From assembly GCF_030271215.1 (NCBI RefSeq), contig NZ_JASNGB010000001.1, forward strand, positions 1 through 64,000: DNA of 64,000 nucleotides, given 5' to 3'. This document shows, in pieces, positions 7,563-14,444 of this stretch. The notes under the pieces are model-generated. The model was not told where the DNA came from. It made no database searches and saw nothing but the letters and a program-made list of their open reading frames with translations. Origin of the DNA: Deinococcus rhizophilus (GTDB lineage: Bacteria; Deinococcota; Deinococci; Deinococcales; Deinococcaceae). The position numbers were made by a program, and so were the translations under genes. Every line of letters starts with the position of its first letter. Within the stretch, counting starts at the first letter, position 1.

Positions 7563-8105
7563 TCAGAGGGGTTGGGCGACTCGACGATTCACCACCGCCC
7601 GGTACAGCGTCTCCAGCAGCTCGATGATCCGGCCTTTCACCCGCCCCGCGAACGGCCTCAGGTAAGCGGGCAGCAGCGGCATCACGTAGCGGTCCCACAG
7701 CACGCCGTACACCAGCAGCACCAGTGCCCGGGCGTTCGTACTCTCGATGACCGGCAGCGCATGGACGGCCGCCGACACGATGGTCATGACGGTGACGCCG
7801 AGCGCTGCCGCCTCGGGGAGCGTGATGCGCCGGTCCCCGTAGGCCGCCCGCGCCTGGGCCACGCCCGCCAGGATCGGCACCAGCAGGGTGTCCAGCAGGC
7901 TGGCGAGCTGCTCGTCGGTTGCAGGGGTAGGGGCCGGAGCAGGCGCGGTGGGGAGGGACTGGTGGGTACGGATGCGGGGCTGGACGGGCGGCGCAAGGAC
8001 GATCTGAGTCCGGGTGCGCTGGCGCTCGACGAGGATGGCGTCACGCAGGCGGGCGCGTTCGCGGGCGGCGGCAGTGGCGGCAGTGATGCGGGGGTCTACG
8101 GACAT
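7563..8105 (-). CDS. Hypothetical phage protein with two hydrophobic segments
   Basis: 180 aa. N-terminal 35 residues are a charged helix, residues 40-65 a Pro/Ala linker, then two hydrophobic helices at about 95-120 (AAALGVTVMTIVSAAVHALPV) and 127-150 (ALVLLVYGVLWDRYVMPLL). It lies just past the lysis cassette on the same strand with its own terminator. A membrane accessory of lysis is possible; no family recognised. Confidence 0.65.
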   Translation of the reverse strand: MSVDPRITAATAAARERARLRDAILVERQRTRTQIVLAPPVQPRIRTHQSLPTAPAPAPTPATDEQLASLLDTLLVPILAGVAQARAAYGDRRITLPEAAALGVTVMTIVSAAVHALPVIESTNARALVLLVYGVLWDRYVMPLLPAYLRPFAGRVKGRIIELLETLYRAVVNRRVAQPL

Positions 8106-8132
8106 GGGGCACCTCCAGGGTGCGGGAAGGCG

Positions 8133-8158
8133 AGCCCCCCGCCGTGGGGCAGGGGGCT
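8133..8158 (-). terminator. Hairpin between 8223-8756 and 7563-8105
   Basis: Stem AGCCCCC (8133-8139) with GGGGGCT (8152-8158). No T-run follows, so it may be a weak or factor-dependent stop. Confidence 0.45.
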
Positions 8159-8187
8159 GGGGCTTACGTCAGGTGTGTCGCAGGGGG

Positions 8188-8226
8188 TGGCCGATTACTC
8201 TCCCGATTCCGGCACGTATCAGTCAG
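8188..8226. repeat. 39-bp dispersed repeat, copy 1
   Basis: Aligns without gaps to copies at 9079-9117 (31 of 39 identical) and 12526-12564. Shares the invariant core CGGCACGTATC. It overlaps the stop of the 8223-8756 gene. Confidence 0.75.
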
Positions 8227-8756
8227 TGCTTGAAGGGGGCGTCGGGCTGCTTCGTGTCCCACAGGCTGAGCGCCCAGCCCTCTGGCGTCGGCGTGCCCTC
8301 GTGCTCTTGGGCGAGCTTGAGTGCTTGAGCGCGATCTGCGCTGGCCGCGTCAAAGTCGGGGAACGGCCCAACGTGCGTGTCGGGGCTGGGCATGGCGTAG
8401 TTGAAGTACCAGGGGAGCGCGTGCCAGCGGCACCAATACCAACCGGGGCGTGAGGCGGCGACCGCCTCGATATGGATGCCCTCAAAGTGCCGTCTGGCGG
8501 CTTCCTCCTGCGCCCGGTCAAGCTCCATGTCGGCGCGGTACACAGCGTCCGAGCACTCGTGGCAGACAGGGGTGCCCTCGCAGGAGGTAGTCGCTGGTTT
8601 TCCGCAGAGGTCGCACATGCGAGCCTCGCGGGCCAACTTCTCCCGGCGCGAGTCCTCTGCGGCCTCCGCCATATCGCGTGCGGTCAATTCCCGCACCTCA
8701 TCCCAGTCCACGCGGTCTTGGAGGCGAGTAGAGGCCTTGTGCTCACGGTCGGTCAT
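8223..8756 (-). CDS. Zinc-ribbon protein of unknown function
   Basis: 177 aa. N-terminal charged helix, then a four-cysteine zinc-binding motif at about residues 48-68 (CDLCGKP and CHECSD) and a tryptophan-rich C-terminal domain (RPGWYWCRWHALPWYFNYA). The ribosome binding site AAGGAGG is strong. Transcribed from a TTGATA/TACGAT promoter back to back with the HTH gene at 8827, suggesting that protein represses it. No family recognised. Confidence 0.7.
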   Translation of the reverse strand: MTDREHKASTRLQDRVDWDEVRELTARDMAEAAEDSRREKLAREARMCDLCGKPATTSCEGTPVCHECSDAVYRADMELDRAQEEAARRHFEGIHIEAVAASRPGWYWCRWHALPWYFNYAMPSPDTHVGPFPDFDAASADRAQALKLAQEHEGTPTPEGWALSLWDTKQPDAPFKH

Positions 8757-8774
8757 AGGTTCCTCCTTTCCAGC

Positions 8775-8826
8775 ATCGTATACCCTTTCGGCCTATGTAT
8801 CAACCTTTTTGGCCTATACTCGCTTC
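8775..8826. promoter_or_regulatory. Divergent promoters with 21-bp-spaced direct repeats
   Basis: Leftward: TTGATA (8798-8803) and TACGAT (8775-8780), spacer 17. Rightward: -10 TATACT (8815-8820), 6 nt before the ATG at 8827, with a poor -35. CTTTYKGGCCTAT is repeated at 8784-8796 and 8805-8817, two helical turns apart, covering both promoters. Probable binding site of the adjacent HTH protein. Confidence 0.7.
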
Positions 8827-9075
8827 ATGGCCCGTAGACCAGAACGGATGACGTACCCTGTCGGGGTGAATGATGAGATACGCGCTCGCATCCGCGCCGA
8901 GATTGCGAAGCAAGGCGTGAGTCAGGCGGAGGCGGCGCGGCAGATGGGGCTAGAACCACAGGAACTCAACCGGGCACTCCAGGGGCGCGGGAAGATCGCC
9001 CCAGTGTGGCAAACGATTCTCGACCACTTCGGACTGGAACTGACCGTGCGAGAGAAGCCCGGCCAGAGCGAGTAG
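8827..9075 (+). CDS. Small HTH (XRE-like) regulator
   Basis: 82 aa. HTH around residues 31-55 (QGVSQAEAARQMGLEPQELNRALQ). The ATG lies 6 nt after the -10 box TATACT, so the transcript is probably leaderless. Divergent from the zinc-ribbon gene, with repeat operators between. The two genes form a unit bounded on both sides by copies of the 39-bp repeat. Likely autoregulator; target otherwise unknown. Confidence 0.8.
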   Translation: MARRPERMTYPVGVNDEIRARIRAEIAKQGVSQAEAARQMGLEPQELNRALQGRGKIAPVWQTILDHFGLELTVREKPGQSE

Positions 9076-9078
9076 CCC

Positions 9079-9117
9079 TGGCCGATACCTGTCCCGCTAC
9101 CGGCACGTATCGGGGAG
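9079..9117. repeat. 39-bp dispersed repeat, copy 2
   Basis: Lies exactly between the HTH gene and the end of the lysis cassette. Contains the inverted repeat CCGATAC (9082-9088) / GTATCGG (9107-9113). The last 17 bases are identical to copy 3. Confidence 0.75.
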
Positions 9118-9498
9118 CTACTTGGGCGGAATGATGCTCAGGTCTATGGGCTTGTTCCAGTCGCGGGTGAGCAGCGTCACGCCCACCCGTCCATGTGGCT
9201 TCTGTGCCCAGCCTCCCGCGTGAATCAGGCCCTCGTGCTGGCACAGCATTTCCACCAGTTCCTCCGGGCTGCACGCCTCCTCAGTCCACGCCACGGCGAT
9301 GAGGTCCAGATCACGGTGCAGGCTGCCATGCACGGCCAGCGCGTACCCATGCAGATATGCCCGCTGAATCAGCGGCGCGAGCGGTGGGCTGGGAGGCGTC
9401 ACCTCGTCAATCCCTCCCTCCCGATCAGAGCGGTGAATGAGGGTGGCGAGGCGCAGGTGGGCATGGCCGATGACCTTCTGCGGTTTGGATTCCGTCAT
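9118..9498 (-). CDS. Hypothetical phage protein with HGS..RDLDL motif
   Basis: 126 aa from the ATG at 9498, which has AGGAGA upstream; the longer open frame is a shadow. The centre reads AVHGSLHRDLDLIAVAW followed by TEEACSPEELVEMLC. The GS-x3-DxD-like arrangement resembles nucleotidyltransferase folds and recurs in phage lysis-region proteins. A catalytic role is not shown. Last gene of the lysis cassette. Confidence 0.65.
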   Translation of the reverse strand: MTESKPQKVIGHAHLRLATLIHRSDREGGIDEVTPPSPPLAPLIQRAYLHGYALAVHGSLHRDLDLIAVAWTEEACSPEELVEMLCQHEGLIHAGGWAQKPHGRVGVTLLTRDWNKPIDLSIIPPK

Positions 9499-9527
9499 GT
9501 GTCTCCTGTGGCCGATTCTGTGTGGCG

Positions 9528-10085
9528 TCAGCGCACCGGGCCGTCCGTGCCTAGTTGGGTCACGTCGGCCGGGGTCATCGGGCGCAGGTCGTCCATCGGG
9601 AAGTCGGGCGGGGGCTCGAAGGGGAAGTCCAGCGGCTGGGCGGTCGTGGGCACCTCCACCGTCACCTGCGGGGGCGGGGTCGTGACGACCACCGGGGCAG
9701 GCTGCATCCGCCCCAGGGCCTCGAACAGCGCGGCGAGGGTGGCCTCCTGCGAGGTGGCCTGGGCCTGCACTCCGGCCGTCTGCCTGCGGGTCTTGTACGC
9801 GACGTACCCGGACGCGATCACCGCCAGCACCACGCCCAGCGTCATCCCCGCGAACGGGGGCGCGAGGGTCACCCCCGCCGTGGTCGCCAGTCCGCCCAGC
9901 AGCAGGGCACCGAGTCCCGCGCCCAGGGCGAGGCTCAGGGCCACCACCGCGAGGTCGCGGGGCACCTTGCCCAGCCGGGCCAGGACCGTCTTCACGAACT
10001 CGGTGATGTAGACATGCGCGACCACGTAGGCCGCCAGAAAGAGCAAGCCGGGCACGCCCAGCGCCTGAATCACTTGCAGCTCCAC
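9528..10085 (-). CDS. Putative holin or lysis membrane protein
   Basis: 185 aa from a GTG at 10085 with GGGAGGT 7 nt upstream, starting 3 nt after the endolysin stop. Three hydrophobic segments: residues 3-25 (VIQALGVPGLLFLAAYVV), about 44-68 (LAVVALSLALGAGLGALLLGG) and 74-97 (GMTLGVVLAVIASGYVAYK). The C-terminal 90 residues are soluble and Pro-rich. Position directly after the endolysin plus the hydrophobic helices argue for a holin, but the tail is longer than usual. Confidence 0.65.
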   Translation of the reverse strand: MELQVIQALGVPGLLFLAAYVVAHVYITEFVKTVLARLGKVPRDLAVVALSLALGAGLGALLLGGLATTAGVTLAPPFAGMTLGVVLAVIASGYVAYKTRRQTAGVQAQATSQEATLAALFEALGRMQPAPVVVTTPPPQVTVEVPTTAQPLDFPFEPPPDFPMDDLRPMTPADVTQLGTDGPVR

Positions 10086-10087
10086 GG

Positions 10088-10885
10088 TCAGACCTCCCTT
10101 TCCGCGAGGCGGCTCTCGGGCACCCGGTAAATCTTGGGCCGCCCGTCTGCCTGCACCAGCAGCCGCCCGTCCGCGCTGACCGGGATGCTGACCACCTCGC
10201 CGGGCCGCACGCTGCCGTCCCCGTTCCGCACGGCGGCCCAGATGTAGACCGGGCCTGCGGGCGTGGGGGGAGGGGGTGGGGCAGGCGGGGTGATGGGGAC
10301 CGGCCCCGCGTCCCGCCACGCGGCCTGCCGCACGCCGGGCAGCGGGTCGGTCCACTGAAAATGCATCCCGTCACTCACATCCCAGCGCCCGCCCCACTCC
10401 CAGCCGCAGCGCTCGAACACCTCGACGACCTCGCGGTCGATGCCCATGCGCTCGTGCGGGATGCCGTACCCGTTCCAGGCGGCCTCGACGTCAATGGCGG
10501 CGCCGTACGCGTGCACGGACACCGGCCTGCGGGGGTCGTGCAGCATGTGGCGGGGGGCGAACGCGCCGGAGTAGGTGCGCAGGCGGGTGTGCAGGTTCCG
10601 GGCGACCAGCTCGGCCCAGGTGGCCCGGAACACGGGCGCGACCAGGCGGTGCAGGCGGATGGTCCGGACCTGCTGGTCCCCGAACGGGGGGAACCCCGGC
10701 AGCTCGGCGGTGGGAATCTCCACCAGGTTCTGCCGGGTCCACATGGGGCCGGGGGTGAACCACCCGCGCTGGGTGGGATGGGGCGTGGAATCCAGCAGCG
10801 GGTTGCCGTAGGCGGCGATCAGCTCGGCCTGGGTCGCGCCGCCGGGTCGCTGCTTGATGGCGGCGGCGAAGTCAAAGTTGCTCAT
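10088..10885 (-). CDS. Endolysin, M15 (VanY/peptidase M15C-like) peptidoglycan peptidase
   Basis: 265 aa. Zinc-peptidase motifs of family M15 are intact: SVHAYGAAID, giving H125 and D132, and DGMHF, giving H175. These enzymes cleave peptide cross-links or stem peptides in the cell wall at the end of infection. Residues about 195-205 are a proline linker, and the C-terminal 55 residues are a small beta domain that could bind the wall. The start is the ATG at 10885; a GTG two codons upstream is possible. It overlaps the preceding membrane protein by 14 nt and is followed by the putative holin. Confidence 0.88.
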   Translation of the reverse strand: MSNFDFAAAIKQRPGGATQAELIAAYGNPLLDSTPHPTQRGWFTPGPMWTRQNLVEIPTAELPGFPPFGDQQVRTIRLHRLVAPVFRATWAELVARNLHTRLRTYSGAFAPRHMLHDPRRPVSVHAYGAAIDVEAAWNGYGIPHERMGIDREVVEVFERCGWEWGGRWDVSDGMHFQWTDPLPGVRQAAWRDAGPVPITPPAPPPPPTPAGPVYIWAAVRNGDGSVRPGEVVSIPVSADGRLLVQADGRPKIYRVPESRLAEREV

Positions 10886-11228
10886 CAGCACTGTCTCCCA
10901 GCCGGTCCAGCAGGTCGCTGGCGCGGCGTTTGATCTGCTCCCAGTCGAAGACCCCGGAGCGAATGTCCCGCAGAAAATCCAGCACGACCTTGTGGTCGAG
11001 CCGCAGCGTCTTCATCTCGGACTCGACGCGGGCCAGGCGGTTGTCGGTCGCCTGCTGCTGCTCGCGCAACTCCTTGAGCTGCCCGTCCAGCCGGTCGCGG
11101 TCGGCTACCACCCGCAGGTAGGTGGTGTCCTTGCTTTTGCCCAGCAGGGTCCAGGCCCCAATCACCACGCCGCCGATGCCCGAGATGGAGCCGAGAATCT
11201 GCCCCACGGTCAGCTCAGGCCCGGCCAC
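10872..11228 (-). CDS. Small membrane/coiled-coil protein of the lysis cassette
   Basis: 118 aa from a GTG. One N-terminal hydrophobic segment (about residues 9-30, ILGSISGIGGVVIGAWTLL), then a long charged coiled coil (about 40-85). This one-helix-plus-coil layout resembles XhlA-type lysis accessories or spanin-like proteins, though with the membrane segment at the front. Overlaps genes on both sides by 14 nt. Confidence 0.68.
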   Translation of the reverse strand: MAGPELTVGQILGSISGIGGVVIGAWTLLGKSKDTTYLRVVADRDRLDGQLKELREQQQATDNRLARVESEMKTLRLDHKVVLDFLRDIRSGVFDWEQIKRRASDLLDRLGDSADEQL

Positions 11229-11598
11229 GCTCCACCTCCCGCAGGTAGTCGGCGCGGGCGCGGAGGTCGATGGCGGTCCAGACGCAGTGGACGGCAGCGA
11301 AGAGGCAGACGAGCGTGAAGGCGTTCCAGCCCAGCGTGAGGTAGGACGCCGCGCCGATGGTCACGTACAGCAGCGAGGCGGTCATCATCCCGAACTGCGC
11401 CACGCGGGGGCGGCGGGCGAGCAGCAGCCCCAGCCCGACCGCGAGAAAGATCGCAGGCCACACCCACCCCGGAAGCTGGAAGCCGCCCCAGATTTCGAGC
11501 ACCCACAGGGTCGGTTTGGCGACCGGGGCGGTGAGGTGCAGGGCGAGGCCGACCATGATCTGCCCGGTCTGCACCTGGGTGCGGTAGCGCCGTTCCAT
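11215..11598 (-). CDS. Polytopic membrane protein of the lysis cassette
   Basis: 127 aa from the ATG at 11598, which shares a base with the stop of the preceding gene (TGATG). Three or four membrane helices are evident (VWPAIFLAVGLGLLLA, FGMMTASLLYVTIGAASYL, AFTLVCLFAAVHCVW). No family recognised; it lies in the lysis group, so a holin-like function is possible. Confidence 0.68.
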   Translation of the reverse strand: MERRYRTQVQTGQIMVGLALHLTAPVAKPTLWVLEIWGGFQLPGWVWPAIFLAVGLGLLLARRPRVAQFGMMTASLLYVTIGAASYLTLGWNAFTLVCLFAAVHCVWTAIDLRARADYLREVERGRA

Positions 11599-12002
11599 CA
11601 GCGGACCCACGGCGCCCCCTGAATCGGGACGCCCACCCAGACGTTCGGGGCCGCCCGGTCCCGCACGTAGGCCGGGGAGAGGACCCAGTAGGTCACCCGG
11701 CGGGGATACCCGCCCCCCAGCCGGAAGTACCCGATGGGGGGCAGGACGCCGCCGTGCTTGGTGATGATCCGCGCCAGCCGCCCGGCATTGCGCGGGCAGG
11801 CGTCCGGCAGGCGAATCTCGATCAGGTACTGCTTGAGCCAGGATTTATAGCCGGTCCAGCGGGCCTCCACCGCGCACTCGGGTGGGGAGTAGGCGGGGAT
11901 GGGGGGTGTGGTCGCCAGGGCGAGAGTGTTCGCCCGTGCGGGGGGCGCGAGCGTGCAGAGGGCCGCCCCCAGGAGCAGGGCGGCGCGGAGGGGGTAACGC
12001 AT
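11598..12002 (-). CDS. Secreted protein of the lysis cassette
   Basis: 134 aa with a clear signal peptide (MRYPLRAALLLGAALCTLAPPARA). The mature part has two cysteines that could pair (PECAVEA, DACPRNAG) and strand-like segments (VTYWVLSPAYV). Exported proteins beside holins are often spanin partners, but no motif confirms that here. Confidence 0.68.
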   Translation of the reverse strand: MRYPLRAALLLGAALCTLAPPARANTLALATTPPIPAYSPPECAVEARWTGYKSWLKQYLIEIRLPDACPRNAGRLARIITKHGGVLPPIGYFRLGGGYPRRVTYWVLSPAYVRDRAAPNVWVGVPIQGAPWVR

Positions 12003-12022
12003 GGGACTCCGATCTCCCGGCA

Positions 12023-12044
12023 GAAAACGCCCGCCCAGGGCGGG
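12023..12044 (-). terminator. Intrinsic terminator after the 12066-12410 gene
   Basis: Stem CCCGCC (12030-12035) with GGCGGG (12039-12044), followed on the minus strand by TTTT (12026-12023). Confidence 0.7.
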
Positions 12045-12065
12045 AGCCGGGGCGGGGAGCAGGGT

Positions 12066-12410
12066 CTAGTGGCGGTAGAAGGGCAGCCAGATGCCCTGAT
12101 CGTCCTTGGCCTCCAGCACAGAGCCGGTGAGGGGCGTGACGCGAATGGACACCTGCCCGGTCATCGTGCTCAGGATTTGTCCGTGTTTGCCACCGAGGTC
12201 CGGGCCGTAGGTGGAGTCGGGGCGTGCATGGCGAACATGGGCATCCCCCTGGCCGGGGCGGATGCGGACGATGACCGTGCCGTCTGCCTGCGGCTCAGCC
12301 ACGGCGTAGGGATGGGGGCCGGGTTGAGCCGCGCCGGGCGTGCGGGGAGCAGCGGGGGGCGTGGGCTGGGTATGCCAGCCGAGGAGTCGGGCGAGCCAAT
12401 CGGGAATCAT
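12066..12410 (-). CDS. Hypothetical protein
   Basis: 114 aa from the ATG at 12410 with GGAGG 6 nt upstream; longer forms lack a ribosome binding site. Short amphipathic N-terminal helix (MIPDWLARLLGWH), a Pro-rich linker to about residue 38, then a compact beta-rich domain (GTVIVRIRPGQG, GQVSIRVTPLTGSVLEAKD). Followed by its own terminator. Not recognised. Confidence 0.65.
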   Translation of the reverse strand: MIPDWLARLLGWHTQPTPPAAPRTPGAAQPGPHPYAVAEPQADGTVIVRIRPGQGDAHVRHARPDSTYGPDLGGKHGQILSTMTGQVSIRVTPLTGSVLEAKDDQGIWLPFYRH

Positions 12411-12525
12411 GGTGAGCCTCCGGGGGCACCGGCTAGGAGCGTGGCCCACAGCCGCCGAGGGAGCGGTGGGCCAACAGAGAACCCCCGCATGGGGCGGGGG
12501 CTGAATCGCTTAGGCGTGTCGCTGC

Positions 12526-12564
12526 TGACCGATTTTTAGCCTGATAGCGGCACGTATCGGGGAG
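12526..12564. repeat. 39-bp dispersed repeat, copy 3
   Basis: 30 of 39 bases match copy 2, including the final CGGCACGTATCGGGGAG. It stands at the border between the lysis cassette and the plus-strand polysaccharide genes. Confidence 0.75.
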
Positions 12565-12621
12565 CGATACGGGGATTCCCGTTTCGGGGGTCTATCGGGA
12601 TTCCGATGGACGGGGGGCATG

Positions 12622-12647
12622 AAAAACCGCCCCGGCGAGGGGGGCGG
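12622..12647 (-). terminator. Intrinsic terminator, minus strand
   Basis: CCGCCCC (12627-12633) pairs with GGGGCGG (12641-12647) and is followed by TTTTT on the minus strand. It would stop late transcription that has run antisense through the polysaccharide genes, separating tail from lysis expression. The flank GGCATGAAAAACCGCCCC closely matches the terminator at 29877. Confidence 0.8.
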
Positions 12648-12758
12648 CTGACCGTAGTAGCCCAACGCAGGCACCACAGCCCGGTGTTGCTCGGAACGTT
12701 CTCAGGCGTCCACCTAAAGGCTACCCGATGCTGTGTGGGGTCGTGCTATCTCAGACAG

Positions 12759-13235
12759 GTGCGTGCTCTGTGGGTCGGTATTGGCTCGGCTGTTCTCGTG
12801 GCTGTCGTCGTAGCGTTGACGTTGGTATTCCCGACTGCGCTGACGACTCGGACCAAACTGAACGTGACCGTACCGGCTACACACACAGAGAGGTGTGGGC
12901 AGGTCAGTCTTCTGCCAGAGCGCCGGGTACCGCCGCGTGAGATCACGCCTGGGACGTGGCAGTTGGCCCGGACCAGTGCTCTTGTCGTGAGATCGTGCGA
13001 TGCTGGCACGCTTACTTTCAAAAGTTGGTCGGCGGCCCCACAGGCGCCGTCTCCTCCTGTCCTAGAGGTGCAGCAAAATGGACGGGTGCTGGCCTCTTAC
13101 CCGGTAACCTCCGAACCAGTGACCTACCGCGTAGAGGTTGCTCGGGGCGATGTGGACCTGATCTTCGTCAATGGCAGTGCTTTCCAACGCCCCAGCGGGC
13201 GCGTCCTCCGAGTCAGCAGCATTCAGACCCCGTAG
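12759..13235 (+). CDS. Membrane-anchored extracytoplasmic protein (moron)
   Basis: 158 aa from the GTG at 12759. One N-terminal membrane helix (about residues 5-27, WVGIGSAVLVAVVVALTLVF), then an extracytoplasmic beta-rich domain with two cysteines (ERCGQVSLL and VRSCDAGTL) that could form a disulfide. It stands 9 nt before the O-antigen-ligase-like gene on the strand opposite to all phage structural genes. It probably works with that polymerase at the cell surface; no family recognised. Confidence 0.65.
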   Translation: MRALWVGIGSAVLVAVVVALTLVFPTALTTRTKLNVTVPATHTERCGQVSLLPERRVPPREITPGTWQLARTSALVVRSCDAGTLTFKSWSAAPQAPSPPVLEVQQNGRVLASYPVTSEPVTYRVEVARGDVDLIFVNGSAFQRPSGRVLRVSSIQTP

Positions 13236-13244
13236 CATGGCCGC

Positions 13245-14444
13245 ATGACGTGGACCATTCCGCACCCTCGGGTCTATATGCGAGCTGTGGGGTGGCGCGA
13301 GTTCGCCCTGGCCGCCTTTCTATTCGCCGGGGTCTTCAAGTCGGCCCTGTCCCTACCGTTTGATCTGACAGTCGCGCTCGCGGGAGTTGTCGGGGTTGCT
13401 ACCGCTTGGCGCGTCGTTCAAACACAGCGCCTGCCGTCCGCCGCGATCTGGATGCTCGGCCTGTGGGTGGTCATGATGCTCGGCCTCTTTCAGGTCGGCC
13501 CCGGCTATGGACTGGAAAAAGCGGCCCGGTTTTACACCTTGACCCTCCTAGGGGCTGTGGCTACGCCTGTGCTGCTGCATGACCGAAATGCTGTTCTCCG
13601 GTTCGGATATGCCCTGCTGTTCGTCGGCGGGTTGACTGCGTTTAACGCCTTGCAGAGCTATCAGTCTCTTGGTGCCTTCGACCGCCTAGAGGCGTTCGAC
13701 GCCAACACGATTGCGCTGGGGCGAACCGTGGGGAGCAGTCTACTGGTCGCCCTGCTGCTCTGGCTGGGGGGGCATCTACGTGGCGCGGCCACGCTGCTCC
13801 TGGCTGCGCCTATGACCTTCGTGCTGGTGTCCAGTGGATCACGCGGCCCGTTGATTGCAGTTGCGCTTGCCATCACCCCGTCTCTTCTCATGAGCCTGCG
13901 ACGTGCACGAGGCGCGGGACGGGTGGGACTGTTTGGTCTCATGCTCCTGGCAGGCGGGTTGACTGCCCTCCCCTTTGTCCCCGCGCAAAGCTTGGCCCGC
14001 CTCCAGACTTTTTTCTCGGGCGACCTGGACCGGTCAAGCGCCACACGGGCTGAAGCCATTACCTACACCCTGCCCGAGATTGTTCGAAACCCTCTTGGAG
14101 TGGGGTTTGGGCGCTTTGAGGAGGTTGTGCCTCTCACCATCACCACAACCCCGATCATCTACCCCCATAACTTGCTGCTGGAGATTGGCTTGGAGGCAGG
14201 CTGGTTGGCTCTTGCCGCCCTGGTTGGGCTGCTGTGCTTGGGCTTGTCCCGGGTGTTTAAGGCCAGTCGGACCAGTATCGCGGGCGTCCTTGCTCTGGGG
14301 CTGTTGCTGTTTGGGCTGGTGAATGCCCTGGTCTCCGGCGATGTGAACGACAACCGCCTGTTCTGGGCGGGGCTGGCCCTCGCCCTCACGGCGCGGCAGA
14401 TCACGAACGGATCACCCGCGCCGTCCACGTCCCGGTATGGCTGA
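13245..14444 (+). CDS. O-antigen ligase/polymerase-like membrane protein (Wzy_C/WaaL family)
   Basis: 399 aa with about ten to twelve membrane helices. Family hallmarks are visible: SSGSRGP at about 197-203 and PHNLLLEIGLEAGW at about 307-320 in the large periplasmic loop, both characteristic of O-antigen ligases and polymerases, which join sugar chains on the outer face of the membrane. Encoded on the plus strand inside the phage late region, its last 44 bp overlap the convergent tailspike gene. Phage-carried polymerases that change host surface sugars are known as seroconversion genes; that role is inferred here. Confidence 0.85.
   Translation: MTWTIPHPRVYMRAVGWREFALAAFLFAGVFKSALSLPFDLTVALAGVVGVATAWRVVQTQRLPSAAIWMLGLWVVMMLGLFQVGPGYGLEKAARFYTLTLLGAVATPVLLHDRNAVLRFGYALLFVGGLTAFNALQSYQSLGAFDRLEAFDANTIALGRTVGSSLLVALLLWLGGHLRGAATLLLAAPMTFVLVSSGSRGPLIAVALAITPSLLMSLRRARGAGRVGLFGLMLLAGGLTALPFVPAQSLARLQTFFSGDLDRSSATRAEAITYTLPEIVRNPLGVGFGRFEEVVPLTITTTPIIYPHNLLLEIGLEAGWLALAALVGLLCLGLSRVFKASRTSIAGVLALGLLLFGLVNALVSGDVNDNRLFWAGLALALTARQITNGSPAPSTSRYG

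Larger units (their letters stand above)
12411..12758. other. Gap between lysis cassette and polysaccharide genes
   Basis: 348 bp without a convincing gene. It holds a hairpin (CCCCCGC/GGGCGGGGG, about 12482-12500), the third 39-bp repeat (12526-12564) followed by a local inverted repeat GTATCG-GGGAG-CGATAC, and the minus-strand terminator at 12622-12647. The plus-strand promoter of the next gene should also be here, but I see only a weak TGCTATCT about 7 nt before its GTG start. Confidence 0.6.

Noticed and set aside
12606..12758. Upstream extension of the membrane-anchored protein from ATG 12606
   Set aside because: It reads through the minus-strand terminator hairpin and gives an unnatural Arg/His/Cys sequence; the GTG at 12759 starts directly before the membrane helix.
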